From: Desulfosarcina sp.
Lineage (GTDB): Bacteria > Desulfobacterota > Desulfobacteria > Desulfobacterales > Desulfosarcinaceae
Direction of reading: 5' to 3'
Length of the DNA stretch: 64,000 bases
Assembly: GCA_014237405.1 (NCBI GenBank)
Contig: JABZFO010000163.1
Coordinates: forward strand, 1-64,000
The position numbers and the translations under genes were made by a program. Shown in pieces: positions 50,847-60,043 of the stretch (positions are counted from its first letter, which is position 1; each line of letters opens with the position of its first letter). The notes beneath the pieces were generated by a model, which worked only from the letters and a program-made list of their open reading frames with translations, was not told the origin of the DNA and searched no databases.

Positions 50847-51006
50847 TACGGCTATGCATCTCGGCAGAGAGAGCGGACAGATGGCAATGATTGAGCTAAA
50901 TCAACAATTAGGCACCATTTCCGCACTTATCCGCATGCTTCCCAGCGACCTGGGACGACCAGAATTGGAAAAAGAAGAATTCAAGAATGGAATTAATCAG
51001 GCTTAG
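50806..51006 (+). CDS. Small hypothetical early protein
   Basis: Starting at ATG 50806 (MRPVTKEELKQAIDTAMHLG) the product has 66 aa and overlaps the upstream gene by 41 bp. A longer frame from 50629 runs within that gene and is unlikely. It is predicted as two helices (ELKQAIDTAMHLGRESGQMA; QQLGTISALIRMLPSDLG). No function is recognised. Confidence 0.55.
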   Translation: MRPVTKEELKQAIDTAMHLGRESGQMAMIELNQQLGTISALIRMLPSDLGRPELEKEEFKNGINQA

Positions 51007-51021
51007 GGAGGAGGCCACCCA

Positions 51022-51201
51022 ATGGACAAAAAAACAACCAACATCTTTGACCAGCTTTTTAAAAACTATTTCGCCGAGCTCGACGCCGCTGAAGATGCCG
51101 ACCGGATCGCCGAAGCCATCTGCACATGTAGATACTGCGGCAAAACTGGCAAGGACTGCCAGCACGCAGTCTGTCTTGATGCCGTTCCTTACGGATGTTG
51201 A
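51022..51201 (+). CDS. 59-aa cysteine-rich early protein
   Basis: ATG 51022 follows a strong GGGAGGAGG ribosome binding site. The product starts MDKKTTNIFDQLFKNYFAEL and carries CTCRYCGKTGKDCQHAVC near the C-terminus, a possible zinc-binding cluster. It lies in another frame inside what looks like a 462-aa ORF, which shows that the large neighbouring gene really starts at 51308. Confidence 0.65.
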   Translation: MDKKTTNIFDQLFKNYFAELDAAEDADRIAEAICTCRYCGKTGKDCQHAVCLDAVPYGC

Positions 51202-51307
51202 TCCATCCCACCCCAATCCCCCAGCCCAGCCCAACAGGTATGAGCAACCTGGGGCCGGGGGACCTAACCATAATTTAAACACACCATCAACACAAAAGGA
51301 GAATGCC

Positions 51308-52375
51308 ATGTCAAACCAACAGGCGATGCAACGCATCAATGCTGCAAAAAAAGCAGGGCATAATATAATTATGCTCTGTACACCATCCTCCCTACCAGAT
51401 TTTGATGAGGCTGTCTCTAATCTGAGCGTTAGGCACCAATTAATTGTTGAAACGATCAGGTTTGATACAGAAAACGACTCTGGTGACGTCTATTATCATT
51501 CAACTTCGAAAAAATGGATGTTCCACGTTAAAGGCCTCGACCAGCTGGCCCGTGCCGCAAATATTGATTGGGAGTTTGATATAACCGGGCCAAGAAAGAC
51601 TAAAACAGACGACACTGTTTGTTACCAGGCTGTCGGCTTCTATCGTCGAGAATTAAACAACCGGGTCCGTTTGGGACGTGACTGTGAAATAAGCATGAAA
51701 ACCACGAAAGAGGATCTGATTTATGAATATGAGGCAAAGGCTAAAAAAGACAATAAGAGAACAGATGAGCAAAAGCGCGAATACATCGAATACTGCGTAA
51801 ACCGTGATTTCAAATTTAAACGCAAGCACCGCATGAAGACGGCAGCATCGTCAGCTATGGGCTCGGTTATATCTAAACTACTATGCCTTAAAACTGGATA
51901 CACTAAAGAAGAAATCAGCGCCCCTTTCACCGTTGTACGTTGCATGGTCGTGCCGGATATAAAAGATCCGGAAATGCAGCGCCAGGTTTCCATGCAAATG
52001 GTCGCCGGTGTATTCGGCCAGCGGCCGGAGCCGCTATCCCTTCCCAACGGAGCCATCAAAGGAAGGGATATTTCCGATGCTATCAACGTCGACCACCACA
52101 CAGTGGAAGAGAACCCGCTGGACGAGGAAGAATTCCCGCCTTATGAAGAACACCAGCCCCACGAAGAACTTTTCATCCCGGTCAACATCCTCCAATTCCA
52201 AGAACTTGACGGTCAAAGGCAAATTGATGTCCTGGAAAAGATGATCGATCAGAAAGGATACAACCGTGCAAAACTCAATGCTCCGTTGGTAGAGTTCGCG
52301 CCCGAGCACCTGGATGGATTTTTCTCTATGCTGCTCAAGCGCCAGGATGTCATGGAAGAAGATATCCCACACTAA
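51308..52375 (+). CDS. Putative recombination/annealing protein
   Basis: The start at ATG 51308 has an AAAGGAGAATGCC ribosome binding site and gives 355 aa; an upstream in-frame extension overlaps two other genes. The core (FKRKHRMKTAASSAMGSVIS, KLLCLKTGYTKEEISAPFTV, RCMVVPDIKDPEMQRQ) matches a widespread phage protein type in recombination modules, which I suspect is an annealing protein. The C-terminal half is acidic, then helical. Adjacent SbcD/SbcC-like genes support a recombination role. The biochemical call is an inference. Confidence 0.55.
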   Translation: MSNQQAMQRINAAKKAGHNIIMLCTPSSLPDFDEAVSNLSVRHQLIVETIRFDTENDSGDVYYHSTSKKWMFHVKGLDQLARAANIDWEFDITGPRKTKTDDTVCYQAVGFYRRELNNRVRLGRDCEISMKTTKEDLIYEYEAKAKKDNKRTDEQKREYIEYCVNRDFKFKRKHRMKTAASSAMGSVISKLLCLKTGYTKEEISAPFTVVRCMVVPDIKDPEMQRQVSMQMVAGVFGQRPEPLSLPNGAIKGRDISDAINVDHHTVEENPLDEEEFPPYEEHQPHEELFIPVNILQFQELDGQRQIDVLEKMIDQKGYNRAKLNAPLVEFAPEHLDGFFSMLLKRQDVMEEDIPH

Positions 52376-52384
52376 GGAGGTCAC

Positions 52385-52591
52385 ATGGCTAAAGTGTTCG
52401 CCCGTATAGGGTCCCAAATGAAGTGTTGCCCCCACTGCGGGGGGCCGTTGTCATACCGCGACAATCACCCGTTTTGCCGCTGTCAGTTAAACCTTAAAAA
52501 ACAACCCCACTATCAAACAGTTGTTGAAAGGAGAAGCCATGAAAATACTTCACACAGCAGATTTCCACATCAAAGACTCGTCTATCGATGA
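52385..52591 (+). CDS. Small zinc-ribbon protein
   Basis: A 68-aa protein with an AAGGAGGTCAC ribosome binding site directly upstream of ATG 52385. CCPHCGGPLSYRDNHPFCRC holds two cysteine pairs for a zinc ribbon. Its last 53 bp overlap the SbcD-like gene in another frame, so the basic C-terminus may be non-essential. Confidence 0.62.
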   Translation: MAKVFARIGSQMKCCPHCGGPLSYRDNHPFCRCQLNLKKQPHYQTVVERRSHENTSHSRFPHQRLVYR

Positions 52592-53756
52592 GGGGATTAA
52601 GTGCCTGGATTTCCTGGTCGACTGGGCAAGGAAAGAGTCGCCAGACCTGATCATCATTGCCGGGGATCTTACCCACCGCAATGACGTCAAGTGGGACTCC
52701 AAAACCGCCCGGGTGATTATTCTCACCGTCGCCGAGCTGGCCGACATCGCGCCTGTGTTCATCGTCAAAGGGACCCCATACCATGATGGAGACATCCCGG
52801 AAATGCTGGACCGGATCAGATCAAAGCACTCTATCGTCGTGTCTTTATACCCAGAGCAATGTATCCTCTCCCCAAAGTCGTCCGGTGGCCTGAATATTCT
52901 CCCGGTTGACTCATCTAAAAATGTCACCGTCAGCGCTATTATTTCAATGGTTCCCTGCCCTACCAAGGCTTTTTTGGAGTCACAGACATCATTTGAAATG
53001 AGAGAGTGCGACAACATGATTGAAAACGGCATGGGCCAGATCCTGGCCGCGTTCGGCCGCACAGCGGCGGCCATCCCCGCCCCACACATACTGATAGGCC
53101 ATTGGACCGTGGGGGGCGCCTTTATATCCGAAAAACAGCAGATGATCGGCAGGGATATAGAAATTTCCCAGGGTCAAATTCAGCTGGCTGATGCTAACCT
53201 GGTCTGCCTTGGCCATATTCACAAAGCACAGAAAATCGGTCAGAACATTTTTTATCCCGGGTCCCTCTACTCCCTGACAGCTGGCGAGCTGGATCCGAAA
53301 GGGTTTTACATCCACGAGCTCGGCGATCACGGCCTTCTCCAATCCGAATTCATTAAAGCTCCCGCCACCCGCCGGCTAATCTTGGACGCCGATTTCACCA
53401 ATGGCGACCGGTTGGCCGACCTTGAGTCGATCCTGCACACATTCTCCACCGGGGATATCCACGGTTCGATCATCCATGCCCGCTTCCGGATCTGGGAAGA
53501 TGAGACCGCTAAACTGGACGTTGAACAGATCAAGCAGAATTTCGAGGGCGCCGTCGAGGTTGTTGTCGATGTCGTCCGGGTACCCAGGGCGAACGTGCGC
53601 AGCAAGAACTATTTCCGGCTGAACACCCTGCGCGAAAAGATAGAGGAACAGGCGAAAATAAAAGACGAGGTCCTGCCGGCGGGGATTCCGGATAAAGTGG
53701 AAAGCCTTGAATCCATGGAGCCGGATAAGATCTTTGAAGGGCTGCCGGTGGCGTAG
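52539..53756 (+). CDS. SbcD/Mre11-like nuclease (T4 gp47-like)
   Basis: A 405-aa calcineurin-like phosphoesterase, start at ATG 52539 (AAAGGAGAAG upstream). Metal-binding motifs are ILHTADFHI (Asp8, His10), IIIAGDLTHRND (Asp43, Asn49), the GH in ILIGHWT and the GHIH in LVCLGHIHK. With the ATPase encoded next it would form an SbcCD/gp46-47-type complex that processes DNA ends and hairpins for recombination and replication. Confidence 0.85.
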   Translation: MKILHTADFHIKDSSIDEGIKCLDFLVDWARKESPDLIIIAGDLTHRNDVKWDSKTARVIILTVAELADIAPVFIVKGTPYHDGDIPEMLDRIRSKHSIVVSLYPEQCILSPKSSGGLNILPVDSSKNVTVSAIISMVPCPTKAFLESQTSFEMRECDNMIENGMGQILAAFGRTAAAIPAPHILIGHWTVGGAFISEKQQMIGRDIEISQGQIQLADANLVCLGHIHKAQKIGQNIFYPGSLYSLTAGELDPKGFYIHELGDHGLLQSEFIKAPATRRLILDADFTNGDRLADLESILHTFSTGDIHGSIIHARFRIWEDETAKLDVEQIKQNFEGAVEVVVDVVRVPRANVRSKNYFRLNTLREKIEEQAKIKDEVLPAGIPDKVESLESMEPDKIFEGLPVA

Positions 53757-53758
53757 CG

Positions 53759-53944
53759 ATGCACGAAAGACCGCCCATAAAAAGAACCTGCACCTACTGC
53801 CCGTCGCTTTTCTTCAAGCGCCGGTCGGTAGGATCCTGGGCATATTGTAAATATCGGCAAGACTGGATTGAGGACTGCTCATCCGAATGCGACGATTTCG
53901 GGAAGCAAAAACAAAGGAGACCATATGAGATTGACATCGATTAG
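53759..53944 (+). CDS. Small cysteine-rich protein
   Basis: A 61-aa protein beginning 2 bp after the nuclease stop and overlapping the ATPase start by 20 bp. Cysteines at CTYC, YCKY, CSSEC suggest metal binding. Tight packing between the two subunits suggests a small accessory factor. No family is recognised. Confidence 0.55.
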   Translation: MHERPPIKRTCTYCPSLFFKRRSVGSWAYCKYRQDWIEDCSSECDDFGKQKQRRPYEIDID

Positions 53945-56411
53945 ACTGCGGGGCGCCATCGGCATCTTAAAGGGTATTGGCGTAGAGGAGATCCACCTGA
54001 ACCTTTCAGACTTGGGGGGCATGGTCGCCCTGGACGGAGACAACGGCACCGGAAAAACCACCCTGCTTGACAACCTCCATCCATACCGGGTGTTGCCGTC
54101 CCGCCCTAAAAAATCCCTGCAGCACCATTTCTACCTGAGAGATTCCTTCCGGGAAATCGAACTGGATCACGACGGCAAACACTACCGGTTCCTGATCAAG
54201 ATAGACCCGGAGGCAGGGAAGCAAGAAGGATATATTTATATTGATGGATCCACCGAATCAATCACCACCGGCAAGGTCCGGGAGTACGACGACAAAGTAG
54301 CATCTCTTTTCGGATCCCTGGATCTGTTCCTTTCATCCGTGTTCTGCGCTCAAAAAACCGATGATTCTAAAATGACGGTCGGGCAGATGAAAGAGCAATG
54401 GGCCGAGTTTTTAAAACTCCACGAACTACAGACTCACTCCGAAACCGCGAAACACGCGGCTAAGATAATAGCCAGCCATATCAGCGCCGTTACCCGGGAC
54501 ACCCAGCAAAGGGAAGGTGTGCTCGACGCGCTGAAAACTGTCCCGGCCGAGCTCAAGAGTGCCGAGATTGAGGCCGGCCACAATGCAATCAGGCTCAACG
54601 CCATGGAAGACCACCTATTGGTCCTTGATCATGACCTGCAGGCGGCCATGGAGAGCGAGGCACAGGATAACGCCACCCGCAAACAAATTGAATCAATCGG
54701 CGCACAGATCGACGGTGTTGAAAAGGATATAATCGAGCTTGATGCCGAATACAGTACAGCCGTCGATGAAAATAAAGACCAGATCACCAGCGTATCCAGC
54801 AATCTGGATAGGCTGAAAGCCATCACCGAAATGGCCGACGACATAGAGGCTGCCGCCGGCAAGGTGGCGGTAATCGATGAGAAAATGTCTGGTCTCTACG
54901 ATCAGAATGCGCATGAAGGGAAACTCTTAGCCGACGCTCATACTGAACTGGCAGCGCATGAGTCCGGCTGCCAGCAACGTGAAGGGGATTATCTTCTGAC
55001 TGTATCGGTGTCCAACCGGAAGGCGGAACGGGTTAAAGAGCATATCAGAGGACTGCGCGTCGGGATCAACGGCGCCGCAGACCGGATCCAACAGTATGAG
55101 CAGGATCCAGCAGTTGCTCGGCTGCAGCGAGAGATTGACGGCCTGGATCGCCGTGCCGAACTTCTGAGACTGCGCCCTGATGCCTGTGCTATCGACGGGT
55201 GCAGTTTTATTTCCGACGCCCTGGAGGCTCAAGCGCAACGCGAGGATATTGTTAAACTGCTCAAAGACCGCAAAAAACATGTCTCCTTGGCAATTACCGA
55301 TAAGTCAATAGAAATTGACAATCTCAAAATAAACCGCGCCGCGGCCGCCGAATACGCACGGTCAATCTCCGAGCAAGCCGCTTTAGCGTACCAGTGGCAG
55401 GAGGAAATTCGGGAAGAGGAAAAGGCTCTGGCCAAAACCATCTATAAGGGGATCAACGGTTGCCGTATTGCCGCTGAAACGGTGGAAACTGAAATCAACA
55501 ACCTGAAGCGTATACGGGAAAAGTACGAGGCCCTATCCAAAAAACTCCCCGAGCTATCTGCCGCAAAGGCGGAGTATAAAGCTCTCTTCGAGAATCTTGA
55601 ACGACTAAACAGAGAGTCGAAGGTGCTGGTTGATAGGATGGTTGCGGAGACGGCAAAGAAGCAGATTATAATTGCTGCGCTGAAAAAAGAGCGCGGCCAA
55701 CTGGCCGAATCTATCATAGGCGGCAGGGCCGACCAGGTGCGCGAAAAGATTGAAACCATAAAAGGCTATCTGGCCATGCGCCGGGAGACCTTCAGCACCA
55801 TCGAAAAAAGAATCTCCACCCTCGAAAGCGATAACACTCGTCTGGTCGTTACTGAACGCGAAATTTTAGAGCTGGAGAAAAAACGGGGTGTGCTCGAACA
55901 AGAAGAGAGTGAATGGACTTACCTGTCAAACGGGTTCGGCAAGAACGGCCTGCAGGCCTTGGAGATTGACAATGTAGCTCCGGCCATATCGTCAATAGCA
56001 AACGACCTGCTTGCATCCACCTACGGGCCAACCATGCAGGTATCAATTGATACTCTCACAGAATCCAGTCGGGAAACCCTGGATACCTGGGTGATCCGCG
56101 ACGACGGATCCAAACACCTGCTTGACGACTTTTCGGGCGGTGAAAAAGTCTGGATCCTCAAGGCCCTGCGCCTGGCCCGGACAATCATCGGGAAAGAACG
56201 GTCAGGGGCAGACATCCGGACGGCATTTTCCGATGAAGAGGACGGCGCCCTGCGCCACGGGGAGACCAGTGAAAACTTTATCCGGATGTTCAGGGCGTTC
56301 ATCGAGCGGGCAGATATCGACTCCTGCTTCTATATCAGCCACAAACCCGAGTGCATCGGCATGGCCGACCATGTGATTGGCTTCGGTGATGGTGCGTTGA
56401 GTGTTCAGTAA
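53925..56411 (+). CDS. SbcC/Rad50-like ATPase (T4 gp46-like)
   Basis: The start is ATG 53925 (AAAGGAG ribosome binding site), giving 828 aa. Walker A GDNGTGKTT lies at 38-46; long coiled coils fill about 180-690 and are split by a central CAIDGC, a possible atypical zinc hook (Rad50 uses CxxC). The ABC signature FSGGEKVWILKAL and Walker B region occur near 735-790. It is the ATPase partner of the preceding nuclease gene. The size and short arms fit phage gp46-type rather than bacterial SbcC. Confidence 0.85.
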   Translation: MRLTSIRLRGAIGILKGIGVEEIHLNLSDLGGMVALDGDNGTGKTTLLDNLHPYRVLPSRPKKSLQHHFYLRDSFREIELDHDGKHYRFLIKIDPEAGKQEGYIYIDGSTESITTGKVREYDDKVASLFGSLDLFLSSVFCAQKTDDSKMTVGQMKEQWAEFLKLHELQTHSETAKHAAKIIASHISAVTRDTQQREGVLDALKTVPAELKSAEIEAGHNAIRLNAMEDHLLVLDHDLQAAMESEAQDNATRKQIESIGAQIDGVEKDIIELDAEYSTAVDENKDQITSVSSNLDRLKAITEMADDIEAAAGKVAVIDEKMSGLYDQNAHEGKLLADAHTELAAHESGCQQREGDYLLTVSVSNRKAERVKEHIRGLRVGINGAADRIQQYEQDPAVARLQREIDGLDRRAELLRLRPDACAIDGCSFISDALEAQAQREDIVKLLKDRKKHVSLAITDKSIEIDNLKINRAAAAEYARSISEQAALAYQWQEEIREEEKALAKTIYKGINGCRIAAETVETEINNLKRIREKYEALSKKLPELSAAKAEYKALFENLERLNRESKVLVDRMVAETAKKQIIIAALKKERGQLAESIIGGRADQVREKIETIKGYLAMRRETFSTIEKRISTLESDNTRLVVTEREILELEKKRGVLEQEESEWTYLSNGFGKNGLQALEIDNVAPAISSIANDLLASTYGPTMQVSIDTLTESSRETLDTWVIRDDGSKHLLDDFSGGEKVWILKALRLARTIIGKERSGADIRTAFSDEEDGALRHGETSENFIRMFRAFIERADIDSCFYISHKPECIGMADHVIGFGDGALSVQ

Positions 56412-56430
56412 AAAAAAGGAGGGGGTTCGA

Positions 56431-56661
56431 ATGCTGCGGATAAAATTAGAAGTTGTGCCATATGGTAATGAGTCAAAGTGCAAAGTAATTGACACAATGA
56501 TAATTATAAATACTGCTGACCACCCTAACCGACCCAAATATGGAAACTATATTGCTGAAATTGACGACAACGGTGGACGAAGGCTAGCAAGCGTTAAAGA
56601 TCATCGTAGAGATGATGGGGTTTGGGAATTGGTACGATTGGCCCTTAATGCGGATTGGTAA
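56431..56661 (+). CDS. Small hypothetical protein
   Basis: ATG 56431 follows an AAAGGAGGGGG ribosome binding site and yields 76 aa (MLRIKLEVVPYGNESKCKVI, GNYIAEIDDNGGRRLASVKD). A compact beta-type protein with no recognised family, between the ATPase and helicase genes. Confidence 0.6.
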   Translation: MLRIKLEVVPYGNESKCKVIDTMIIINTADHPNRPKYGNYIAEIDDNGGRRLASVKDHRRDDGVWELVRLALNADW

Positions 56662-56750
56662 CTACCGGGAGTTCAAACCAACGCCAACACAAACACCCAT
56701 ACTATTTTGCATGGGCAAAGGGAAGTCATAAGCGGGAATGCGGTTAGAAA

Positions 56751-58385
56751 ATGCTGAGAAAACACCAGTCCGACCTTGAAAAGATAGTCGCCGAAATCAT
56801 AGCCGGCGAACCGATTACTCACATATTCGCTAAGGTAACACCGGGCGGGGGAAAGTCGGCCCTCCCCATCATCCTGGGCCGGCTGATCACCGCCGGCCTG
56901 GCCGATGCTATCTGTTGGGTGGTCCCGAGAAACTCGCTGCAGCACCAGGGCGAACAGAACTTTGCCGATCGGTTTTTTAAAACCATGCTCAACCACGACC
57001 TGTCCATCCGGTCCAGCACAAACGAGCTGAACCCTTGCCGCGGGCTCGACGGGTTCGTGACGACATACCAGGCGATCGGCGTTGACGCGAATGGCACGGT
57101 CTTGGATGAAATCAAATCAAAACGATACATTCTCGTCCTGGATGAATTTCACCACGTTGAAAAAGATGGCACCTGGTCCGGATCCGTAGCGCCGATCTTC
57201 CGGGCGGCCAAATATAAACTGCTTATGACCGGCACCCTCGAACGCGGAGACCGCAAGGAGATTGCCCTTGTTCCTTACTCCCGGATCCCCACGGCCGCGG
57301 GTGTTGATATCATAAAACCAAACATCACAAACGGTCCGCGGACCAGGGTGATTGGGTACTCCAGGGCGGACGCCCTGAAAGAACAGGCGATCCTCCCCCT
57401 TCGGTTTTCACTGTTCGACGGATCCGCAACCTGGGAGACTCTCGACGGGAAAACCAAGCAGTATTCGGCGATCAGCCAGGCCGGCGACGACGCATCCGAC
57501 GCGATATACACAGCACTGAGAACCAACTTTGCCGTTGGGTTGATCGATGCCGGGCTGAACCATTGGGCCGGATACCGTCAGGTCCACGCTGATGCGAGGC
57601 TCCTGGTGGTAGCCGCCAACGTCGAGCTTGCAAAGGATGCTGTAAGGCATATCCGCGAACAAGGGCAATACTGCGAGCTGGCAACTTCTCACGACACGCC
57701 CCAGGCCCGCAAGGCCATCAAGAGGTTCAGAGAGGGAAAAACCAAACTGCTTGTCGGGGTGGCTATGTTCTACGAGGGCTTCGATTGTAAACAGGTGAGT
57801 CATATTATAGCCCTCACCCACATTCGGTCGCGTCCATGGATAGAGCAAATGGTGGCCAGGGCTGTGCGAATAGACTCGGCCCTGGAGTATGAGGGTCAGT
57901 ACGCCTATATCTTTGCGCCGCGTGACCCGTACTTTTCTGAAATCGTCCTGAAAATAGAGTCAGAACAGGAGGCCGTCCTTTTTAAAAAGCCGGGGCCTGT
58001 GGAGCCGTCGCTATTTGACGAGAAAAAGAGTGGGGCCGGTGCTCCCGAACCGGTCCACCCGGTCGAGTCGTTGCTGGGAACCCTGAAAGAAACCTATGTC
58101 GGTGTCAGTCAGGATCAAATCAGGACACCTATTCCGATGACCCCCAGCGATCACGAATCGGTATTGAGGTCGGACATCGAAACCCACGTCCGTATCTACT
58201 GCCGCAACACCGGATTTAAGCACAAACGAATCAACGGCGAGCTGCGAAGACATTTCGATAAGCCCCGGGCAGAAATGACGGTCCCGGAGCTGATCAGGGT
58301 CCGGCGGTATCTGAAGCTTTATTATCCGCATGAAACAAGCCGCCGGCCGGCAAAACGGATTCGCGTGGTTCAGCTTGCAAACTAA
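56751..58385 (+). CDS. SF2 DNA helicase
   Basis: A 544-aa helicase. Motif I is TPGGGKS at 30-36, motif II DEFH at 131-134, motif III LMTGT near 160, and motif VI QMVARAVRID near 370. The C-terminal 100 residues (TPSDHESVLRSDIETHVRIY; INGELRRHFDKPRAEMTVPE) are an additional helical domain. Probably acts in replication or recombination-dependent repair alongside the SbcCD-like pair. Confidence 0.82.
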   Translation: MLRKHQSDLEKIVAEIIAGEPITHIFAKVTPGGGKSALPIILGRLITAGLADAICWVVPRNSLQHQGEQNFADRFFKTMLNHDLSIRSSTNELNPCRGLDGFVTTYQAIGVDANGTVLDEIKSKRYILVLDEFHHVEKDGTWSGSVAPIFRAAKYKLLMTGTLERGDRKEIALVPYSRIPTAAGVDIIKPNITNGPRTRVIGYSRADALKEQAILPLRFSLFDGSATWETLDGKTKQYSAISQAGDDASDAIYTALRTNFAVGLIDAGLNHWAGYRQVHADARLLVVAANVELAKDAVRHIREQGQYCELATSHDTPQARKAIKRFREGKTKLLVGVAMFYEGFDCKQVSHIIALTHIRSRPWIEQMVARAVRIDSALEYEGQYAYIFAPRDPYFSEIVLKIESEQEAVLFKKPGPVEPSLFDEKKSGAGAPEPVHPVESLLGTLKETYVGVSQDQIRTPIPMTPSDHESVLRSDIETHVRIYCRNTGFKHKRINGELRRHFDKPRAEMTVPELIRVRRYLKLYYPHETSRRPAKRIRVVQLAN

Positions 58386-58393
58386 GGATACTG

Positions 58394-59071
58394 ATGTCTG
58401 AACAACAAGCACAATTCTGGACACCCCGGGAGGCCATGCCTCAACCAAAGCGGCAGACCAACCGGACACTAATCCGATCGGTATCCAATAGTCAGCACGA
58501 AATCCTGAACTGGATTCAGCTGTTATATTGTCCAGGCGGGTTCGACCTGGATTGCACCTACCGGATTGGAGGGCTGTATCGCAACGGGGTCGTGACGCCC
58601 AGGTGGAAGATGGACATTGCCCCTAGGACCCGAGACACCATCCCGGCCGATGTTACCGCCCTGCCGTTTAAAAGTGGATCCCTGAAAGCCATAATATTTG
58701 ACCCTCCGTTCTTTGCGGCGGGGTCAACCAAAAGCAACCTTCGAATGAAGTACGGCGGTTTTAAAACCATGGACGCGCTATGGGACATGTACCGCCTATC
58801 CCTGCAGGAGATATATCGGGTTCTGCGCATCGGCGGGGTACTGGTCTTTAAATGTCAAGATTCGGTGTACGGCCGAAAGCAGTACTTGGTCCATGCCGAC
58901 ATAATCAAATACGCTCAATCGATTAATTTTTATGCTCAGGACCTATTCGTTTCGCTGGCCAGCCATGTTGCGATCGCATGGAACCACGGCCGGCAAGTTC
59001 ACGCGCGAAAGTTCCATTGCTATTTTATCGTATTCGAGAAAAAGCGCAGATTTATAAAGACGCTGGACTGA
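58394..59071 (+). CDS. DPPF-motif DNA methyltransferase-like protein
   Basis: A 225-aa protein with the amino-methyltransferase catalytic motif FDPPFFAAG near residues 98-106 and a partner segment YRVLRIGGVLVFKCQDS near 141-157 (typical strand before motif V-VI). The SAM-binding loop is less clear (PADVTALPFKSGS). Probable N4-cytosine or N6-adenine methyltransferase that modifies phage DNA, or a host-mimic. No cognate endonuclease is nearby. Confidence 0.7.
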   Translation: MSEQQAQFWTPREAMPQPKRQTNRTLIRSVSNSQHEILNWIQLLYCPGGFDLDCTYRIGGLYRNGVVTPRWKMDIAPRTRDTIPADVTALPFKSGSLKAIIFDPPFFAAGSTKSNLRMKYGGFKTMDALWDMYRLSLQEIYRVLRIGGVLVFKCQDSVYGRKQYLVHADIIKYAQSINFYAQDLFVSLASHVAIAWNHGRQVHARKFHCYFIVFEKKRRFIKTLD

Positions 59072-59102
59072 TGCTTAGTAATCACTAAAGGAGAATTTTA
59101 AA

Positions 59103-60032
59103 ATGACCAAGATTGAATGGGCGGAGGAAACCATCAACCCTTTCCCAGGCTGCACAAAGGTCTCCGAGGGGTGCGATAACTGTTATGCCGCAAGGCAGGC
59201 AAACCGTTTTAAGGGTGGGATGAAATACGGCGGATTGGTCGAAAATGGGGAGTGGACCGGCAGGACCCGATTCTGGCCGGGTGATATCGACCAAATCACG
59301 AAATGGAGAAAACCAAAATTCGTTTTCGTCAACAGCATGGGCGACCTGTTTCACCCGGGCAATACTTTCGAACAGCTCGATTACCTTCTTTGCAGGATGC
59401 TACTTGCCCCCCAACACACCTTTTTGTTGCTGACCAAACGACCGGCCCGCATGGCAGAGTATTTTAACGGCCTGCGAAATAACGTCATAGGCCATTATGA
59501 CAGATTGTTTTTCCAGTCTATATACCCACGGATCCATGGCAAAATGATAGAGTATCGGAAAGGGACACCCTTTAAAAATATATACCTGGGCGTCACCGCC
59601 GAGAACCAGCAACGAGCCAACGAGCGCATCCCTATCCTGCTACAAATCACGGCCGCTGTCCGGTTTGTTTCGGTTGAGCCGATGCTTGAATTCGTCCAGA
59701 TTCGAGACTGGCTTTACCAGGACTTAATACAGTGGGTGATCTGCGGTGGTGAATCCGGCCCCGGTGCCCGGCCAGTCCATCCCAGATGGGCAAGGTCTTT
59801 GCGAAATCAGTGTGCTGATATCTCGTTCTTTTTTAAGCAATGGGGTAGCTGGATACCCGGCGATCAGTGCGGTCAGAGCGTTGATCCTTATGCAGAGGGG
59901 ATGCCCGAATGGTCTGTAAAAAAAGGTAATTTCCATAGATGGGATAGCTGGCTGGGGTCCTTCAAAGTCGGCAAAAAGAAAGCCGGCCGCGTGCTGGACG
60001 GCAGGACCTGGGATCAATATCCAAAACCTTGA
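59103..60032 (+). CDS. DUF5131 (phage Gp37/Gp68) family protein
   Basis: A 309-aa protein with the family start KIEWAEETINPFPGC and the cysteine cluster CTKVSEGCDNCYA, then FRPGDID-like and VNSMGDLFH segments, ending in the SEPMLEFV/CGGESGPGARP region. The family is related to radical-SAM/photoproduct-lyase-like folds and its cysteines may hold an iron-sulfur cluster; the reaction is unknown. It lies next to a methyltransferase, so a nucleic-acid modification role is plausible. Confidence 0.8.
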   Translation: MTKIEWAEETINPFPGCTKVSEGCDNCYAARQANRFKGGMKYGGLVENGEWTGRTRFWPGDIDQITKWRKPKFVFVNSMGDLFHPGNTFEQLDYLLCRMLLAPQHTFLLLTKRPARMAEYFNGLRNNVIGHYDRLFFQSIYPRIHGKMIEYRKGTPFKNIYLGVTAENQQRANERIPILLQITAAVRFVSVEPMLEFVQIRDWLYQDLIQWVICGGESGPGARPVHPRWARSLRNQCADISFFFKQWGSWIPGDQCGQSVDPYAEGMPEWSVKKGNFHRWDSWLGSFKVGKKKAGRVLDGRTWDQYPKP

Positions 60033-60043
60033 CATAAATCAAA

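Noticed and set aside
50987-51307. N-terminal extension of the putative annealing protein
   Set aside because: A well-initiated 59-aa gene occupies 51022-51201 in another frame, and ATG 51308 has its own ribosome binding site.
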